This document shows positions 12,907 through 25,578 of a DNA stretch of 64,000 nt, piece by piece. Position 1 is the first letter of the stretch; each line of letters begins with the position of its first letter. The notes beneath the pieces are model-generated. The model was not told where the DNA came from. It worked only from the letters and a program-made list of their open reading frames with translations, and did no database searches. This DNA is from Torymus aiolomorphi (taxonomy: Eukaryota; Arthropoda; Insecta; Hymenoptera; Torymidae). Made by a program: the position numbers and the translations under genes. The stretch covers positions 7,511,001-7,575,000 of the forward strand of contig CM070877.1 in assembly GCA_036365515.1 (NCBI GenBank). The letters are read 5' to 3'.

Positions 12907-12931
12907 CACACACACACACACACTTCAGGTG
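12859..12931. repeat. CA/TA microsatellite
   Basis: CA repeats interrupted by a short TATATA run. It produces short spurious ORFs in both directions. Confidence 0.95.
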
Positions 12932-15900
12932 TACAAGAAAACGTCGCGAATTTCTTCGCCGCTCGTCGAAATTCACGCGTGCGTACAGGAAAAAAGCACT
13001 TTTTCTGAAAGGGAGAAAATTGAAAAAGTATGCATTTTGACGTCGTATATATGATGGGACGGAGTTCAGTCGAATTCGAGCCGCTAATCGAGAGGCACTG
13101 AGAGGCAAATTTTCAAGAGGACGTTAATTTGGCATTTTTTATTTAAGTTTGTGGCATTGGTTACGTATGAAGATTTCAGAAATATTCGTATTACGTCAAA
13201 TAAGCGTAGAAAAACTTAATTATCTTTGATTTTGGGATACGAGACCATAACAAATGGTAATATGGAGAATGTATTGCGAATCAAATTGTATACAAATTTA
13301 AATTTTATATATGCAATATATCAATACAAAATAAATAAATTATAAAATATAATAAACTCGCATTTACAGTAGAAATGTCTTAAGGTAGTTCTCTAATATA
13401 TCAAAGTGGGTTTCGAAAGTAACAAAATTCTAGCGTGTTCTTTAAAATCTAAATAATTTTTTTTATTTTTTAAAATATAGGTTGCCGACCTATTTTTCAA
13501 GAAAAAAATTATTGAAAATGGTTACTTTTACATTGAGAGTAAATGACGCCATATAACACATAACAGGAAGTAATAGTATTACTTGATAAAAAAGTGGGTT
13601 TTCAAAAAGAAAAACATAGCTTAAGAAATATGAAATTCAGCTTTTTCTTTTAAGTTTATCAAATATGTGTCAAGCCGACCTTTTTAAAAAGATATGAATG
13701 ATTATAAACATAAATATCAGACGACATGCATGAGAGCGAGAGAGACAGAACGACGCGTATGGCATGCGTATGGTATAGTTTGTGCTCTCGCTGAGCGCAA
13801 AAACTATAACGCATTAGAGAATAGTTTTTCGAAAACTTTCTTCTCAGTGCTATAAAAAAAAGAGATTTTTTTCGATGATTAAACTTCGAATGTAATTCGT
13901 AGTAGTTTAACTTATGTTACCGTTTCATAAATCGAATTTACTAGGTACACAAAGAGAAAATATATAAAGTCTAACGTTACCTTACATAGATTATTCTTAC
14001 GAGTAAACTTAATTTTGTTACGATTGTATAATAATTTAAAGTTTGAACTTGGATTATTGCAAAAATAATAAAATCTCACTATAAAAATCCATTATAATAC
14101 CACCATTTTCCTCTATAAAAGTCTATGTGTATCCCAGGAAAAATCATACCCAATCACATACAGGCATATACAACTACCTACAAGTATAATATATACATTA
14201 ATGTATGCGATTATTATATAAAGAGTTACAAGTACATTATTAAAAAGAAATTCGAATCTATTTGCTTTATATGAAGAGTATGAAAAATTTATTGAAACTA
14301 CTATGTAGTAATTTTCAAAAAGATGTCTGTATGTAATTGTACATTGCTTTTTCCAAGTACAGTTGATTAAAAACACAATCAAGCGTATAAAATTACATTA
14401 TCGTATAAGCACGGCGAAATTCCATAGTCAAATTTACAACTTTATTACACTTCTTCGAAGCGTAAATATCTACGTAAGATTTGGGCTAGAGAATTGCCAA
14501 TTGAGATTATAAAAGAGTATTCAAATTTGTTATGTTTCAGAAATTTGTAACTTCATAGCATAATATTACGTATGAAATATAATTTTCTTCACAATTTCAA
14601 GTACAAATTTTCGGTTTTTAATTGTACGTAGATCAAATGCTCAGTATGCTTCAAGTCCCAAAATTCTTATTTTATCATAGAATATCCTTATAGAAACTCT
14701 ACATTTTGATTTTAGTAACTTTTTTTAACTGGTCAATCTTATGCAACTAAAAATACTAATTTTACGTCTCATAAAAACTGACTTTCAACATAATGAGCAT
14801 TTTTTTCCTTTAATCTACCGATATCAAAGCATTTCAAGGTGTAAAAAATTCTTTGCTTAATCGAAACCGAAACAAAATGAATTCAGATCTCAGCCCTCTT
14901 CCCTTACATATCACTTTCTCTGAGTGTACATGCGTGTACGCATACATATATACATATATATCGGTTAATGCGCCTCTAAACATTAAAAAATTTGCTACTC
15001 CGACGACTAGAATCGTTCAGAGGCCTACACCTTTCTCTTTTTTTTCTTTGTTCCTGTAGCCCCGGCCAATAAAAAGTAATTCCCAGTTTGTTAACTTATA
15101 TTCTACAATCATTCATATAACAATGGTTTTCTATTCGAAACAAGCCAACATAACGTTCTAAGTATTTTTTTTTGTATTATTAAGTATCGAGTTAATTCGT
15201 ATTCTAAAAACAAATACCTAATATCTCTACATAAATATACAATTGGTTCGAAACGTTCTAGGTCCCTCTGTAAAATAAAAATACTGTAAATTGTTTGTTA
15301 TTTCGTTGACATTTTTTGAAATGAAAGCTTTTACACTTCTTACTTGTAATCTCTTTACTTCAATTATTCTTATTATAAAATTCAGGTGACTTATTAACCG
15401 ATTTTATTACCTGGCGTTTTGGTCTGATTAATGATGTGGTTTATCACCTGATGCTTAATAAAATATGATTAATAGAAAATAAATGATTTTTTAACGTGAC
15501 ATCATTTTCCACGCATTGTTGATAAATTTCAACAGTTTTTCATGATTTTGAAGTACCAATAAATTGATCCAATAAAATTGTAAAGGAAATGAAATCCTTT
15601 TTAAATATCATTAAAAATATTACTTATGTCGACTTTTTAAATATCGTCTTAAAATACAATATAATCACTGATAGATGCACTGTGATGAAAAAAAAAATAA
15701 TTTCAGTTGCTTGATCAAATAAAAACGTTAGACAATCGAATCACCTGACACCACAAACCCATAAAAAATTTGTACCAAAAAAAGCTGCCTTTACATTCAC
15801 TTCAACAATTTCCAACGTCATTTGGAAGTGATCTCAAGCTTCCATTTCAAACCAAAGCCACAACAAACTCCACCATCTACTAAACTCTCATCTGGAATTT

Positions 15901-15946
15901 CTCATAATTGGCCGGAGAGCAACTTTCGGGTTTTTCCCCGTATCGC

Positions 15947-18900
15947 TTACTGCTGATAACCGTTTGACTCCTTCTGCTGCTGCTGCTGAGTCTCATATCC
16001 GACTCCGCCGCTGCTGTCTATGCTGTAGCCGGTGATACTGTCGGGGCTCTGAAGCGAGGCCGCGTACAAGGGATTAACCGGCGTAGAGTTGACGTCGAAC
16101 TGCGTCGAGTCGTAGACGCTGTGGTTCTGCAAGCAGAAAGAAGAACCGGGACATTCGTGGCTCGTTCTCTATCGGAATCGCGAGTTATATATTGTCTCTA
16201 TTTTTTTTAAAGACACGTCAAATTTGAGGGTCATGTGGGTGAGGAAAGAGAATTTTGAGGAGCTACAGCGATTTATACGTTAACGGTGGGGTAAATGAAG
16301 CAAAGCTTTATACTGACTCTACGAATTCTCTGATACTTTTGTACTTGTTAAGCGATTGGGTTGTCAAGCAGTGAAAATCTAGGCATTTGTGGGCATTTGA
16401 TTCAGTGGTAACAATTTTATGGTTACTTTTAACTTTGGTGTAACAAGTAGCGAAAATTGTGTATTCAGATATATTTTTATCTGCTGCTGAATTTGATTCA
16501 TATACCAACAAATGCCTTGACCAAGCTTTAAATAAATAAAACAAATTACGTTGGCTACAACAACAAACGTTTAATCGAAAAATCGAGATTAGCCCAAGTA
16601 TGTACAAATTATTAAAAAAACGAATCTAAGATTGTATCACATTTCGTTAAAAGAGTTACTTGATAATCGAAAAGCTGCCGAGCACTATTTGCAATAGCAA
16701 ATCGACGATGTTTCACGCGCGCACACACACAAACTGCTTTACAAACAGCCGTCTTCTCCTCTTCGTTATCGTGTAATGTATCGTGTTAACTGAAGTTTCC
16801 TCATTGGTTTTAAAGTCTTATTGTTACCGAAAATATTTAACGTCTTCAACACCAGCACAAAGTAGTTTATTGCTGAGTGTTTCAATTATTCTGCCTTCTC
16901 GTTAGTGTGTGTAAAATTATATCGATTGTTATAATTATTAACTGTACAATTATCAACCAAGTTGGCAACATTAAATAGTAATTTTGATCAAATCAGTTTT
17001 TTTTTAATTTAATAGCTATCAATTAGGAATTGCAAGACTAATATAACATTAAAAAACAATGTTTTAATCGACTAAACTATCACAGATTAGAAAAAGCTAT
17101 CAATCATTAGGTAACCTAACAAGTCGGTAAAAATAAAATATTTTCCACACAATACTTAATTCTTTCATAAAATAATTTTCTTAAATTATTTCATACTTAA
17201 TCAACTACTCTCAAATACATCTCTACAAAAGTATATTGTTCTATATAATTTTGCTGCCGTAATCTATTACAAATTTTATTGCTTCATCAAAATGGCAAAT
17301 ACTTCTTTTAATATTTTGATTAACATTTCTTAAAATATAGATTAAAATTAACCGATATAAACCTATATTATGAAACAACGTTATATTCAAAAACATTAAC
17401 TAAACAATACTCTTGCAAAAATATTGAAAATCTATCTTTGCTCCAATAGAAACTTCAACAAGCTCGGATAATGGCAAGAACCTATCCATATAATTTTACA
17501 CACACACGGGCATGAGCAGTTCGAACCACAAAAGAAATCACTCTTCTTAATCACTAATCAGTCTCTTGATTGGGAAGTAAAAACAAATTCACAGAGCTTC
17601 GCTCCGAGAGGATGAGGAGGCACCGTCGTCGTCGTCCTCGTTGGGTTCGCTCGACTTTTGCGGCAGCATCTTAACCTCCACCTCGTTATCATCATCGCCA
17701 TCCTTGCCGTTCCTCATCTGTCTCAAATATTCACTGAGCCCCGCGGTAGGTGACTTCTTTTCGCTCGGTTCGTTATCTAGAATACTTTGCAGGCTGCTCT
17801 CTAGCTTGGGCGAGGCGCTCGGCGATTCTCTCTTGGATATGCTACTGTCGCTTCGCTCAATGGAGAAGAGGTTGGCCTTGCTGTCGTTATCGCGTGGTTT
17901 GAACACGAATTTACTGGCAGTGCTTGGCGACAGCAGAAGGTTCGAGGCGCTCGCCGTCTCGGCGTTACTCGGCTCGACGCTCGAGCTCGACGACGTCATT
18001 CTAAGATCGGGTGCACTGGTGCGTGAATTCAGACGGGCTCGCGGATTGAATCGCTGACGATGATGGTGATGATGGTGAGGGTGATGATGATGATGATGAT
18101 ACTGCTGCTGGCTGAGGAGAGTCGCGTGGGACGAGCTACCAGGGTTGGTGGATTTGGGGGACAGATGGTTCGGTAGGCACTGGGAGTGAAAGAGCGGCGC
18201 GTGAAAGCACGGGGTATGGACCTGGTATATGTAGTCGCTGTCCGTCTTCAGGCTCGAAAAGCTCTGCTGGTGCGGCAAGGAGACCGTGTCCTCCTCCATC
18301 GCGTCGTCCACCTGGGCCTTATACGAGAACATTATCGACGGCTGCGAAACACTGCGAAATCATACGATTTTTCAGTTAGGAATTTTTCATTATTTTACAG
18401 AATGCAAAGGCAGTATGTAATAATTCTATTGGGATGATCATTTATAGGGAAAAAAATTTATCTGTGAATGATCCTTCAATGATTAGATAATTCTGATAGT
18501 GTTTATTTGAACGATTATAAATGAATCATGAATTTTGATAATCGATTTAGATAATATTTTTGGAGCAAATAATTAATTCCTTGGAAATGCGTTTTATATT
18601 GAGGAACATGCAAACCTACTTAGTTGTTTAACTAAATGAATAAAAAATTTTCACGTACCCCAAAAAGTCTGAGAGAAACGTATGGTACACGAGAGGTGTA
18701 AACAGCGTCAAGTAAATTGCGGCGGTCATGTCGATGACGCACAATCCTGCAGGATTTTGGGTGTAGTTCAATAGACCAGCTCCTATTGACTGAACTAAAT
18801 CCAAAGTTGCCAAGAAACCGACGTATACGTAAAAACATTTACGGCCTGAAACGATAGGAAATCATTACAATCGTATTTCCATTTTTTACTATTTATAACA

Positions 18901-19915
18901 TAGACGTAAAAATTAGTAAAACTCACTTGGGAGAGTAACTCTCTCTCGCAATCTCGTGTAAGGTAGAACCAGTATCAACAGGTATATCTGGGAAATTCAT
19001 AAAAATAAGTTTTATTTTAAAATGATAATCTTTGAAAACAAAAGTAATATGTTTTTTACCGTTGTAAAAACGATGCTGCTACAAAACCAAAACATCATTC
19101 CACCATGACCAAATACATAGAAATCTCTGCTTGGTACATGGAATGTGTCATCAGGTAGAACTAATTCAAGAGTTCCTTGCGTTATTGTATAAACCAATGC
19201 TATAAAAGACGTTGCTAGCAGAACTCTACGTATACTTGAGCGACTGTCTAGGTGACCTAAAAACAATTGATAAAGTATTTAACATTTCAAATTGTTTAAA
19301 ATTAACTTTGAAGTGGTAGTTAATTTTAGTGCAAAAATAAAATGGCTTAGGCTAATAGAACCATTTAAAAAAGCCCTTACCAAATGCAAGGCCAAAAATG
19401 ACTACACTCATTTCTGTGGAAAGCAGGAAAAACCTAACAGCAACCCATAGTACTTTGTCTGTATTACCACCAGCATTTGTAGCAGCATTAACTGTCATTG
19501 AGACTACACAACGGATAACTGATATCACAATACTACAAATTACAAGACCATAAAAGGCCAAATATATAGGACTGCTTGTTGCTCGTAATTTGAGCCTGGC
19601 TCGATTGAATCTTACAGCAATAAACAGCAGAAATAGAACATTTGGTATTAAAATTATCACGTCCCATATTCGTACTCTATAACACAAAAAAAATATATAA
19701 ATTTAGTCTTTGATTACTATGCATTGAAATATTATATTTTTTACTAAAATTTATATTATAACTAACCTAGAGGCTTTTATTTCCTTGTAAAGTATTAATT
19801 TACAAAAGTGATCCTCATCGTGAACATCGGAACTTATATTAGGATCTGTCGTTGTGCTTAAATCTCGGATCTGCCGCCATCCTTCAGAGACCTCCAGTTC
19901 TCCATCTCCATACAT
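15947..19915 (-). CDS. TPRA1: TPRA1: seven-transmembrane adipocyte-associated protein 1 homologue
   Basis: Multi-pass plasma-membrane protein of the TPRA1/GPR175 family, described as an orphan GPCR-like protein. Exons in coding order: 19767-19915, 19381-19676, 19060-19256, 18927-18987, 18659-18845, 18222-18351, 15947-16126; phases agree and the product is 399 residues. Visible features are hydrophobic segments such as WDVIILIPNVLFLLFIAV and TAAIYLTLFTPLVYHTF, the family stretch SYKAQVDDAMEEDTVSLP, and a C-terminal SVYDSTQFD motif shared with vertebrate TPRA1. The start codon opens MYGDGELEV. The donor after exon 6 (CAG|GTCCAT) is weak, and reading through it gives an alternative C-terminus listed separately. 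The CpG-rich promoter is likely near 20700-21450, implying a noncoding first exon I could not place. Confidence 0.9.
17589..18351 (-). CDS. TPRA1: TPRA1 alternative terminal exon: His- and Ser-rich disordered tail
   Basis: If the weak donor at 18221 is not used, exon 6 stays open for 211 more codons to a stop at 17589, giving a 550-residue isoform. The extra tail has a QQQ then His run (translated from CAT/CAC repeats near 18057-18103), many Ser-Pro and Glu-Ser pairs, an SEYLRQM segment and an acidic DGDDDNE stretch, ending SSSSRSEAL. Codon use and composition look like a real disordered region, not random frame. It would replace the STQFD tail of the short form. It could instead be retained intron; transcript data would decide. 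Confidence 0.6.
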
Positions 19916-21460
19916 CTTGAAACGTTTTCCAAAACTTCTCTGAACACTCTCACCTCATGTTATTCTCCAGATTCACTGATGAACAAACAAAAGACCAATA
20001 TCAGCCAAGACAAATAAAGATTACAAAAATACAAAAATCACTTTCTAATGCAAAAACACAAGTGAATGACTTTTTTACTTTTCGCGAAGAAGAGTAAAAA
20101 TTGAGTATTTATTACATGTGTGATAAATATATAGAATCAAGAAAAGATTATACATATATTACGTTATTTTTACCATAAAAGGCAAATTAAAAATACCTCA
20201 CTCATGTATAAATAAGTAAAGGATGAAATATTACCCTCTGTTTACTGTAAATATTTGCACATTGATAAAGTTAAAAGAAGACTTCAGAGCTGGAGGCACA
20301 AAAAACCCAATTGACCTGATATTCAAATCATTATTGCCCTCTTAAAAACGCATTAACTCACTCTGCCTCTGATACTTTGTATCTATTTATAAACCAAATG
20401 ACATTATAGCTGCCTATTGATTTCAATGCAATAATTCATGGGAAATCTAAGCAGCCCTCCAATACCCACACACACACACACACTGCCTCACAAAAGAAAC
20501 AACAAGCAACTCTTCTTCCCCTTATCATCACCTCCATCGGGGCATATCTGTCAAGTGGTACTTTGATGAATCACTCGTGAGTCACAAGCGCTTATTTGCC
20601 AGAAAGAAAAGCGAACAGAACCGATGCGGTCAACAACAATTACCGAGTGCATCGTCCGCCTCCTTCTCGAGCACACTTTCCCGCTTTCCCACGTAATAAT
20701 CCTCTCACTCTCTATATAAGTTTCACGTAACTGTGGAGAAATCAGCCGCTAGCACGCGACAAAAAGAACAACAACAACGCAGCAAAACAAAGGAGCAGCC
20801 AACGGTGGTATAGTACATACACTATATATACATTACGCACCCATCGAACAAAAACAACAGAGCGATTCCGAACGATGCTGCCCCTGTATAGCTGCAGAGT
20901 ATAAGTATGCTAACCTCTAAATTCGAAAGCATCATCGTCGCCAGAAACGGGGCCAGCCGTCAGCCAGCGTACAGGTCTTCCCTTCTCCTTTTCCTCCCCC
21001 TCGTCGACCCTCACCCACAAAGCGAATAGTGTACTTATAGCGGGAGAACCAGGCGACGGCGACAATCGGTCCCCCCCGATACGCTACACGCACAGCGAGA
21101 GAGCCCTATTCTCGGAAGGTTGGAAAGAGATCGATACGCACACTCTCGCTAAATATACAATACACACGCACACTCACATACCCATCGTACAACAGTGAAT
21201 ACAATACACACGCCGCGTATATCCTTACCGCCTCATTCGTCGCGTCGCCGAGGATCGCTGCTGCTGCTGCTGCTGCTGCTCTGCCGTGTGCGCCAGTAGT
21301 AGATGCTCCAGACCGTGTACTTGACGGCAACGACGACCAGCCAGATGCGCGCACCCCGAGGCATCGCATTATTATCCCCCCCAATGGAGGTATAGACGAC
21401 GGCTCTGTCTCTCTTGCGCGCGCGGGCGCGCTCTCGCGGTCGTTCTTGCTCTCTCTTAGT
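19916..21460 (-). promoter_or_regulatory. Presumed TPRA1 5' region and CpG-rich promoter
   Basis: Upstream of the TPRA1 ATG the sequence becomes CpG-rich between about 20700 and 21450, with GCT-triplet repeats (21259-21281) and CT-rich runs. A promoter and noncoding first exon are likely. The poly-alanine open frame on the minus strand at 21106-21384 comes from the triplet repeat and is not called as a gene. Confidence 0.4.
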
Positions 21461-22581
21461 CTCTTTAATAGGGAGAGAGTGGGAGGAAGGCGCGTGGTGC
21501 GATTATATACGTGCGGGAAGTGTGTTGTGATGTGTGTTGTGATATTCGGAGCAAAATGTAGGGTAGATGGGGTATTTAAAGGGCTAACGATAAGATAAGA
21601 TTGAGACGACGTGAGCTGGCTGGCGTTATGGATTGTGGTCTTATTGTGGTTATATTTATCTTGTAGTTGTATTGTGATGGATAGAAGATGTGAATTACGG
21701 GTTAAAAAGGATTTTATTTTGCAAGAATAAATAATATTTGTGGAGCAACGTTATTAATTTTCTGTAGAATTTCGGAGTAATTTTAGGAAAATTACTCTAA
21801 AATTCGAAGTAATTTTGGGAAAATTACTCCGAAATTCCGAATTGAGTAATTTTGAGAATTACGATTGATAATAAAAATATCAAGCTCGATTGATAAACCT
21901 TCAGTCATACTATATAAATGCCTACTATACATGGACTCAAAAATTGCACTCACGTTTTTATAGAAAAATGTAGTCAGTTGCGAAAGTGTAAAAATTAATT
22001 CAATTTTATTAGAAGAAATCTGATATCTGCTGGAAAGTTTTGATTGAAATCTATATATAAAGTGAAAAGAAGAAAGCTTCATATATATGTTATAATACAA
22101 AAAAAATCTTTTCCTGATTGCATTTTCATTGAAAACCACTTTTTACTTTTCAATAAATTAATCGAAGAAAATAGCAATAATAATAGCACTAACAAAATCA
22201 ACCTTAAAAATGTAAATCTTATTTCTATAACAAGTTCCGTTAGTATTTTTATCTAATAACGACGAAATCTCGATTATTGGGAATTGGATAGGACCCTATA
22301 TACATACCCACTGATGGGCGAAAAATCTATATCTATATATAACGTATTGAATATCCTCGCGTTGAAGGTCAGAAAACTGTCGAACACACATCGTCGGCTG
22401 GGAGGAAAAAGGTTCTATATCGGTGAAGCGCTAAGAAAAGTTCTAACTCATTATTTCGCTAAGAAAAGTTCTAACTCATTATTTTGCTAAGAAAAGTTCA
22501 GAGAAGTTCTGTTTTTACTATTCAACAATATTATTTGTACACGCACACACTATTTTGTTTTTTAATAGTACATTACGATAT

Positions 22582-22658
22582 AGGTGATTATTTACCGCAC
22601 GAGACGTTTTTCGCACGAGCGAAGCGAGTGAGGAAAGTCGAATGCGGTAAAAATCACC
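22582..22658. repeat. Short CpG-bearing hairpin
   Basis: GGTGATTATTTACCGCA and TGCGGTAAAAATCACC form inverted arms around a GC-rich loop with CGAGCGAAGCGAGTGAG. It is part of, or inserted in, the element at 22425-23794. Confidence 0.6.
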
Positions 22659-22990
22659 TTACGCATCAGTGTCGTACAGTATTTTATACCACGAGAAGAA
22701 TAATCATATTAAAGTTATGATTTTGAGGTTAGAGTGGTATAAATTTAATTTAAAAAACAAAATACTGTTTGCATGTACATACACATAATATTTTTCTAAT
22801 TTAGTCATACATTTTACAATTTCAACGAGCTTGTTCTCTGCAGAAAAGGGTTACATATATATAAGAAACATAGATTAGTTTTATACGTAAAATAATTACA
22901 AATTTCATGAGAAAAAAATGTGTCAAACGCGTTTTCAATTGTACACGCTTTTTGTTAGTTGTAGTTGTACTTTGTGATATCGGAAAGAAT

Positions 22991-23525
22991 TCCTATTGAA
23001 AGATCTCAGGTGAGACCTCAGGTGAGAACTCAGGTGAGATTTCATAACAAAATCTCATACCTGAGATAATTCTGCTGCAGTTGATGCAACAAATGTTACA
23101 TAAATTAAAAATCAGCTTTTTGAGAATTGGAAATTGCCTAATAGGATGTTTTATTTACCCCCCAGATGAACTAAAAAATACACATTCTGAAGTATTTTAC
23201 GCAATTTTTGAATTTTTACAAATTTTAAACATGAGATTTCGGGTGATTTCTTAGGTAAGATCTCAGGTGAGTTCTCATCTGTCATAACTTGATGTTTAAT
23301 AACACGAAATCTCACTTCAGAAGATAAAATACTTCAGAATCTGTATTTTTTAGTTCATCTGGGGGGTAAAAGGTTCTATTGGGCAATTTCCAATACACGA
23401 AAAGCTGACTTTTAATTTATATAAGATTTTTTGCAGCATCTACAGCAGAATCTCAGGTGATATTTTGCCACGAAATCTCACCTGAGTTCTTACCTGAGAT
23501 CTCACTTGAGATTTTTCAGTAGGGA
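22991..23525. mobile_element. Fold-back element with TGAGATCTCAGGTGAG arms
   Basis: The ends TCCTATTGAAAGATCTCAGG and, reversed, TCCCTACTGAAAAATCTCAAG start arms of about 240 bp that mirror each other with moderate divergence. The arms contain repeated CTCAGGTGAGA units. A partial relative with CTCACGTGAGTTCTCACG lies near 61230-61275, just left of another element. Confidence 0.75.
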
Positions 23526-24576
23526 AGCAAACATGTCCAAAAGGTGTCCCTTCAGAAAAAATCTTTGACCATTTTTTGTATATATATTTATAAAAATCGC
23601 TCGGTCGATTTAGGATTTTTCTTAATGAAAACTTGAGTTAGAACTTTTCTTAAAGTTCCGCTGAGTTTAGAACTTTTCTTAGCACTCCGCCGAGTTAGAA
23701 CTTTTCTTAGCGAATACTTGAGTTAGAACTTTTCTTAGCGAAATAATGGACTTTTCTTAGCAAAATAATGAAACAGAACTATCCTTAGCGCTTCAAATTT
23801 CAAATTATTGCTATTCAAATTTTCCTAGAAAAAGTTTGAACTCGACAGTTTTTAGAAAGACGTGCATCGACGCCATCCAGTTTAATAATGCATCAGATAA
23901 GGAAGTTATATACGATTCGAAGCACGTGCTTTTAAAAGCCATTTTCAGATATTTCCGTGGGTAGTTTCCACGACATCACTTATTTATTAGTTCATTATTA
24001 ATAAGCATGAATATTTTAACAAATTTCAAGTTATTTTATATTCTTTTCTTTTATATACCTTTAGCCAGTTATTCCAGAAACGTTCTAGACAAATTTGCAA
24101 AAGAATAAAATAAAAAATGTTGATTTCTTCAAAAGTTCCAGCTGTTTAAAGGCCGTGTCTACAATTCAAGAGAGAGAGAGAGAGCAGCTCCCGCTATGCG
24201 AGCGAGCGCCTCCGACGTCGCCACTCAGTTCGGAGCCTTCTACAACCTCACGCAAAAACTGTGTGTGCACGCAAATTTCACTAGATTTCACTAGAATAAG
24301 AAGTGCAACCAACCTTGATTAAAAATAAAAACTGTTTTCTAACCTCAAACAAACAATTCTTGGATGGTTTTCTGGAGACAAAGTGTACATAATTTAAATA
24401 GTGTGCAAACTAATTTTCATCAACTCTCCGGGGATCCCCAGTCAATTAGCCAGATGGTTTCCTATGTGGGAAACTACGTGGGAACACATTGGGAAACGCT
24501 TATGGCAACTCTTGTAAGAACCCATGTGGGGTACACATTTGGGTTCACACAAGGGTTTTTTCAGTAGGGTTGAACT

Positions 24577-25366
24577 TTTGTATGAAAATAGTATCAATCA
24601 ACAAGAATTTGTTTAGAACAGTTTAAAACCGTTTTCAACAGTTATGAATGATTTTAAACAGTTTTGAACGGTTTTAAACAGTTTTAAACGGTTTTGAACA
24701 TTTATGAACAGTTTTAAACAGTTTTGAACAGCTTGAAATAGTTTTAAACAGTTTTGAACAGTTTTAAATGGTTTTAAACAGTTTTGAACAATTGAAATTC
24801 TTAATTATTAATACTATTAATACTATTTTAAAACAAAAGTTCAAAACTGTTTAAAACTATTCAAAATTGTTCAAAACCGGTTAAAACTGTTTAACAGGTT
24901 AAGTGCGACATGGTACATATTGTACCATCAATTACTTTAAAAACTTTTCTTTTAATTGTTAGAAGAAATAATTAAAAATAATAATTCTTTTAATTAATTT
25001 ATTTATCGTATTTATTGACTTTCAGAAAACAATTTTATTTTGCTTAAAGGGAAATATAATAAAAGTATATATAAATATAGAAAAATAATGGAAAAGTATT
25101 GAATTATTTCAAATTTCGACACCGCACTGAACCTGTTAAAACCGTTCATAACTGTTCGAAACTGTTTTAAACTGTTTCAAACAAATTCTTATTGATTAAT
25201 ACTATTTTCACACAAAAGTTCAAAACTGTTCAAAACAGTTAAAAACTGTTCAAACCTGATTAAATCTGTTCAAAACTGTTCAAAACTGTTTTAAACATCC
25301 AAAAATACGCACTTTTAAATAGTTTTAAACAGTTTTTAACAAATAATATTTCCACTAGAGGGCATA
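24577..25366. repeat. Inverted arrays of AACAGTTTTA units
   Basis: One strand holds about 20 degenerate AACAGTTTTAAA or AACAGTTTTGAA units (24620-24790). The complement is at 24838-24895 and 25135-25335. The right end ATTTCCACTAGAG matches the CTAGYGGAAAT end family. The left end is not clearly matched, so several nested insertions are likely. A unique block at 24896-25130 separates two right-hand arrays. Confidence 0.6.
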
Positions 25367-25438
25367 CGAATACGGCTATTGTTTTATCACATACTGAGCT
25401 ATATCACTATATGCATCTATCTTGAATGTCTTCTATTA

Positions 25439-25578
25439 AGGTGGTTCTACATACGTTACTTGTAACTTGTTCCTCGGTGTTTCCGTTAATTTCGACCAAT
25501 GAAAAAGCGATTTTACAGAGGATTCACCAATACGAAGCAAGGAAGAAGTTACAAGTAACGCATGTAGAACCACCTCGA
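25439..25578. repeat. Fold-back repeat of 140 bp
   Basis: GGTGGTTCTACATACGTTAC at the left is mirrored by GTAACGCATGTAGAACCACC at the right; arms of about 35 bp with one or two differences. Noncoding. Confidence 0.8.

Larger units (their letters stand above)
11085..15946. other. Intergenic region between convergent TYSND1-like and TPRA1 genes
   Basis: Holds the 3' ends of both convergent genes. No coding exon recognised. It contains a near-perfect 32 bp-arm hairpin at 12304-12383, CA repeats at 12859-12931, and a diverged direct repeat (13404-13530 against 13592-13710, both with AAAGTGGGTTT and a GCCGACCT motif). Confidence 0.6.
22425..23794. mobile_element. Fold-back element with inverted 28 bp minisatellite arms
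   Basis: The ends GAAGCGCTAAG and CTTAGCGCTTC are inverted copies. The left arm is a tandem 28 bp unit beginning CGCTAAGAAAAGTTCTAACT (22429-22500). The right arm (23622-23790) carries at least five diverged units in reverse. A separate fold-back (22991-23525) sits inside. No transposase ORF. Confidence 0.7.

Noticed and set aside
21106..21384. Minus-strand ORF with a poly-alanine run upstream of TPRA1
   Set aside because: Triplet repeat in a CpG island, no splice or family support.
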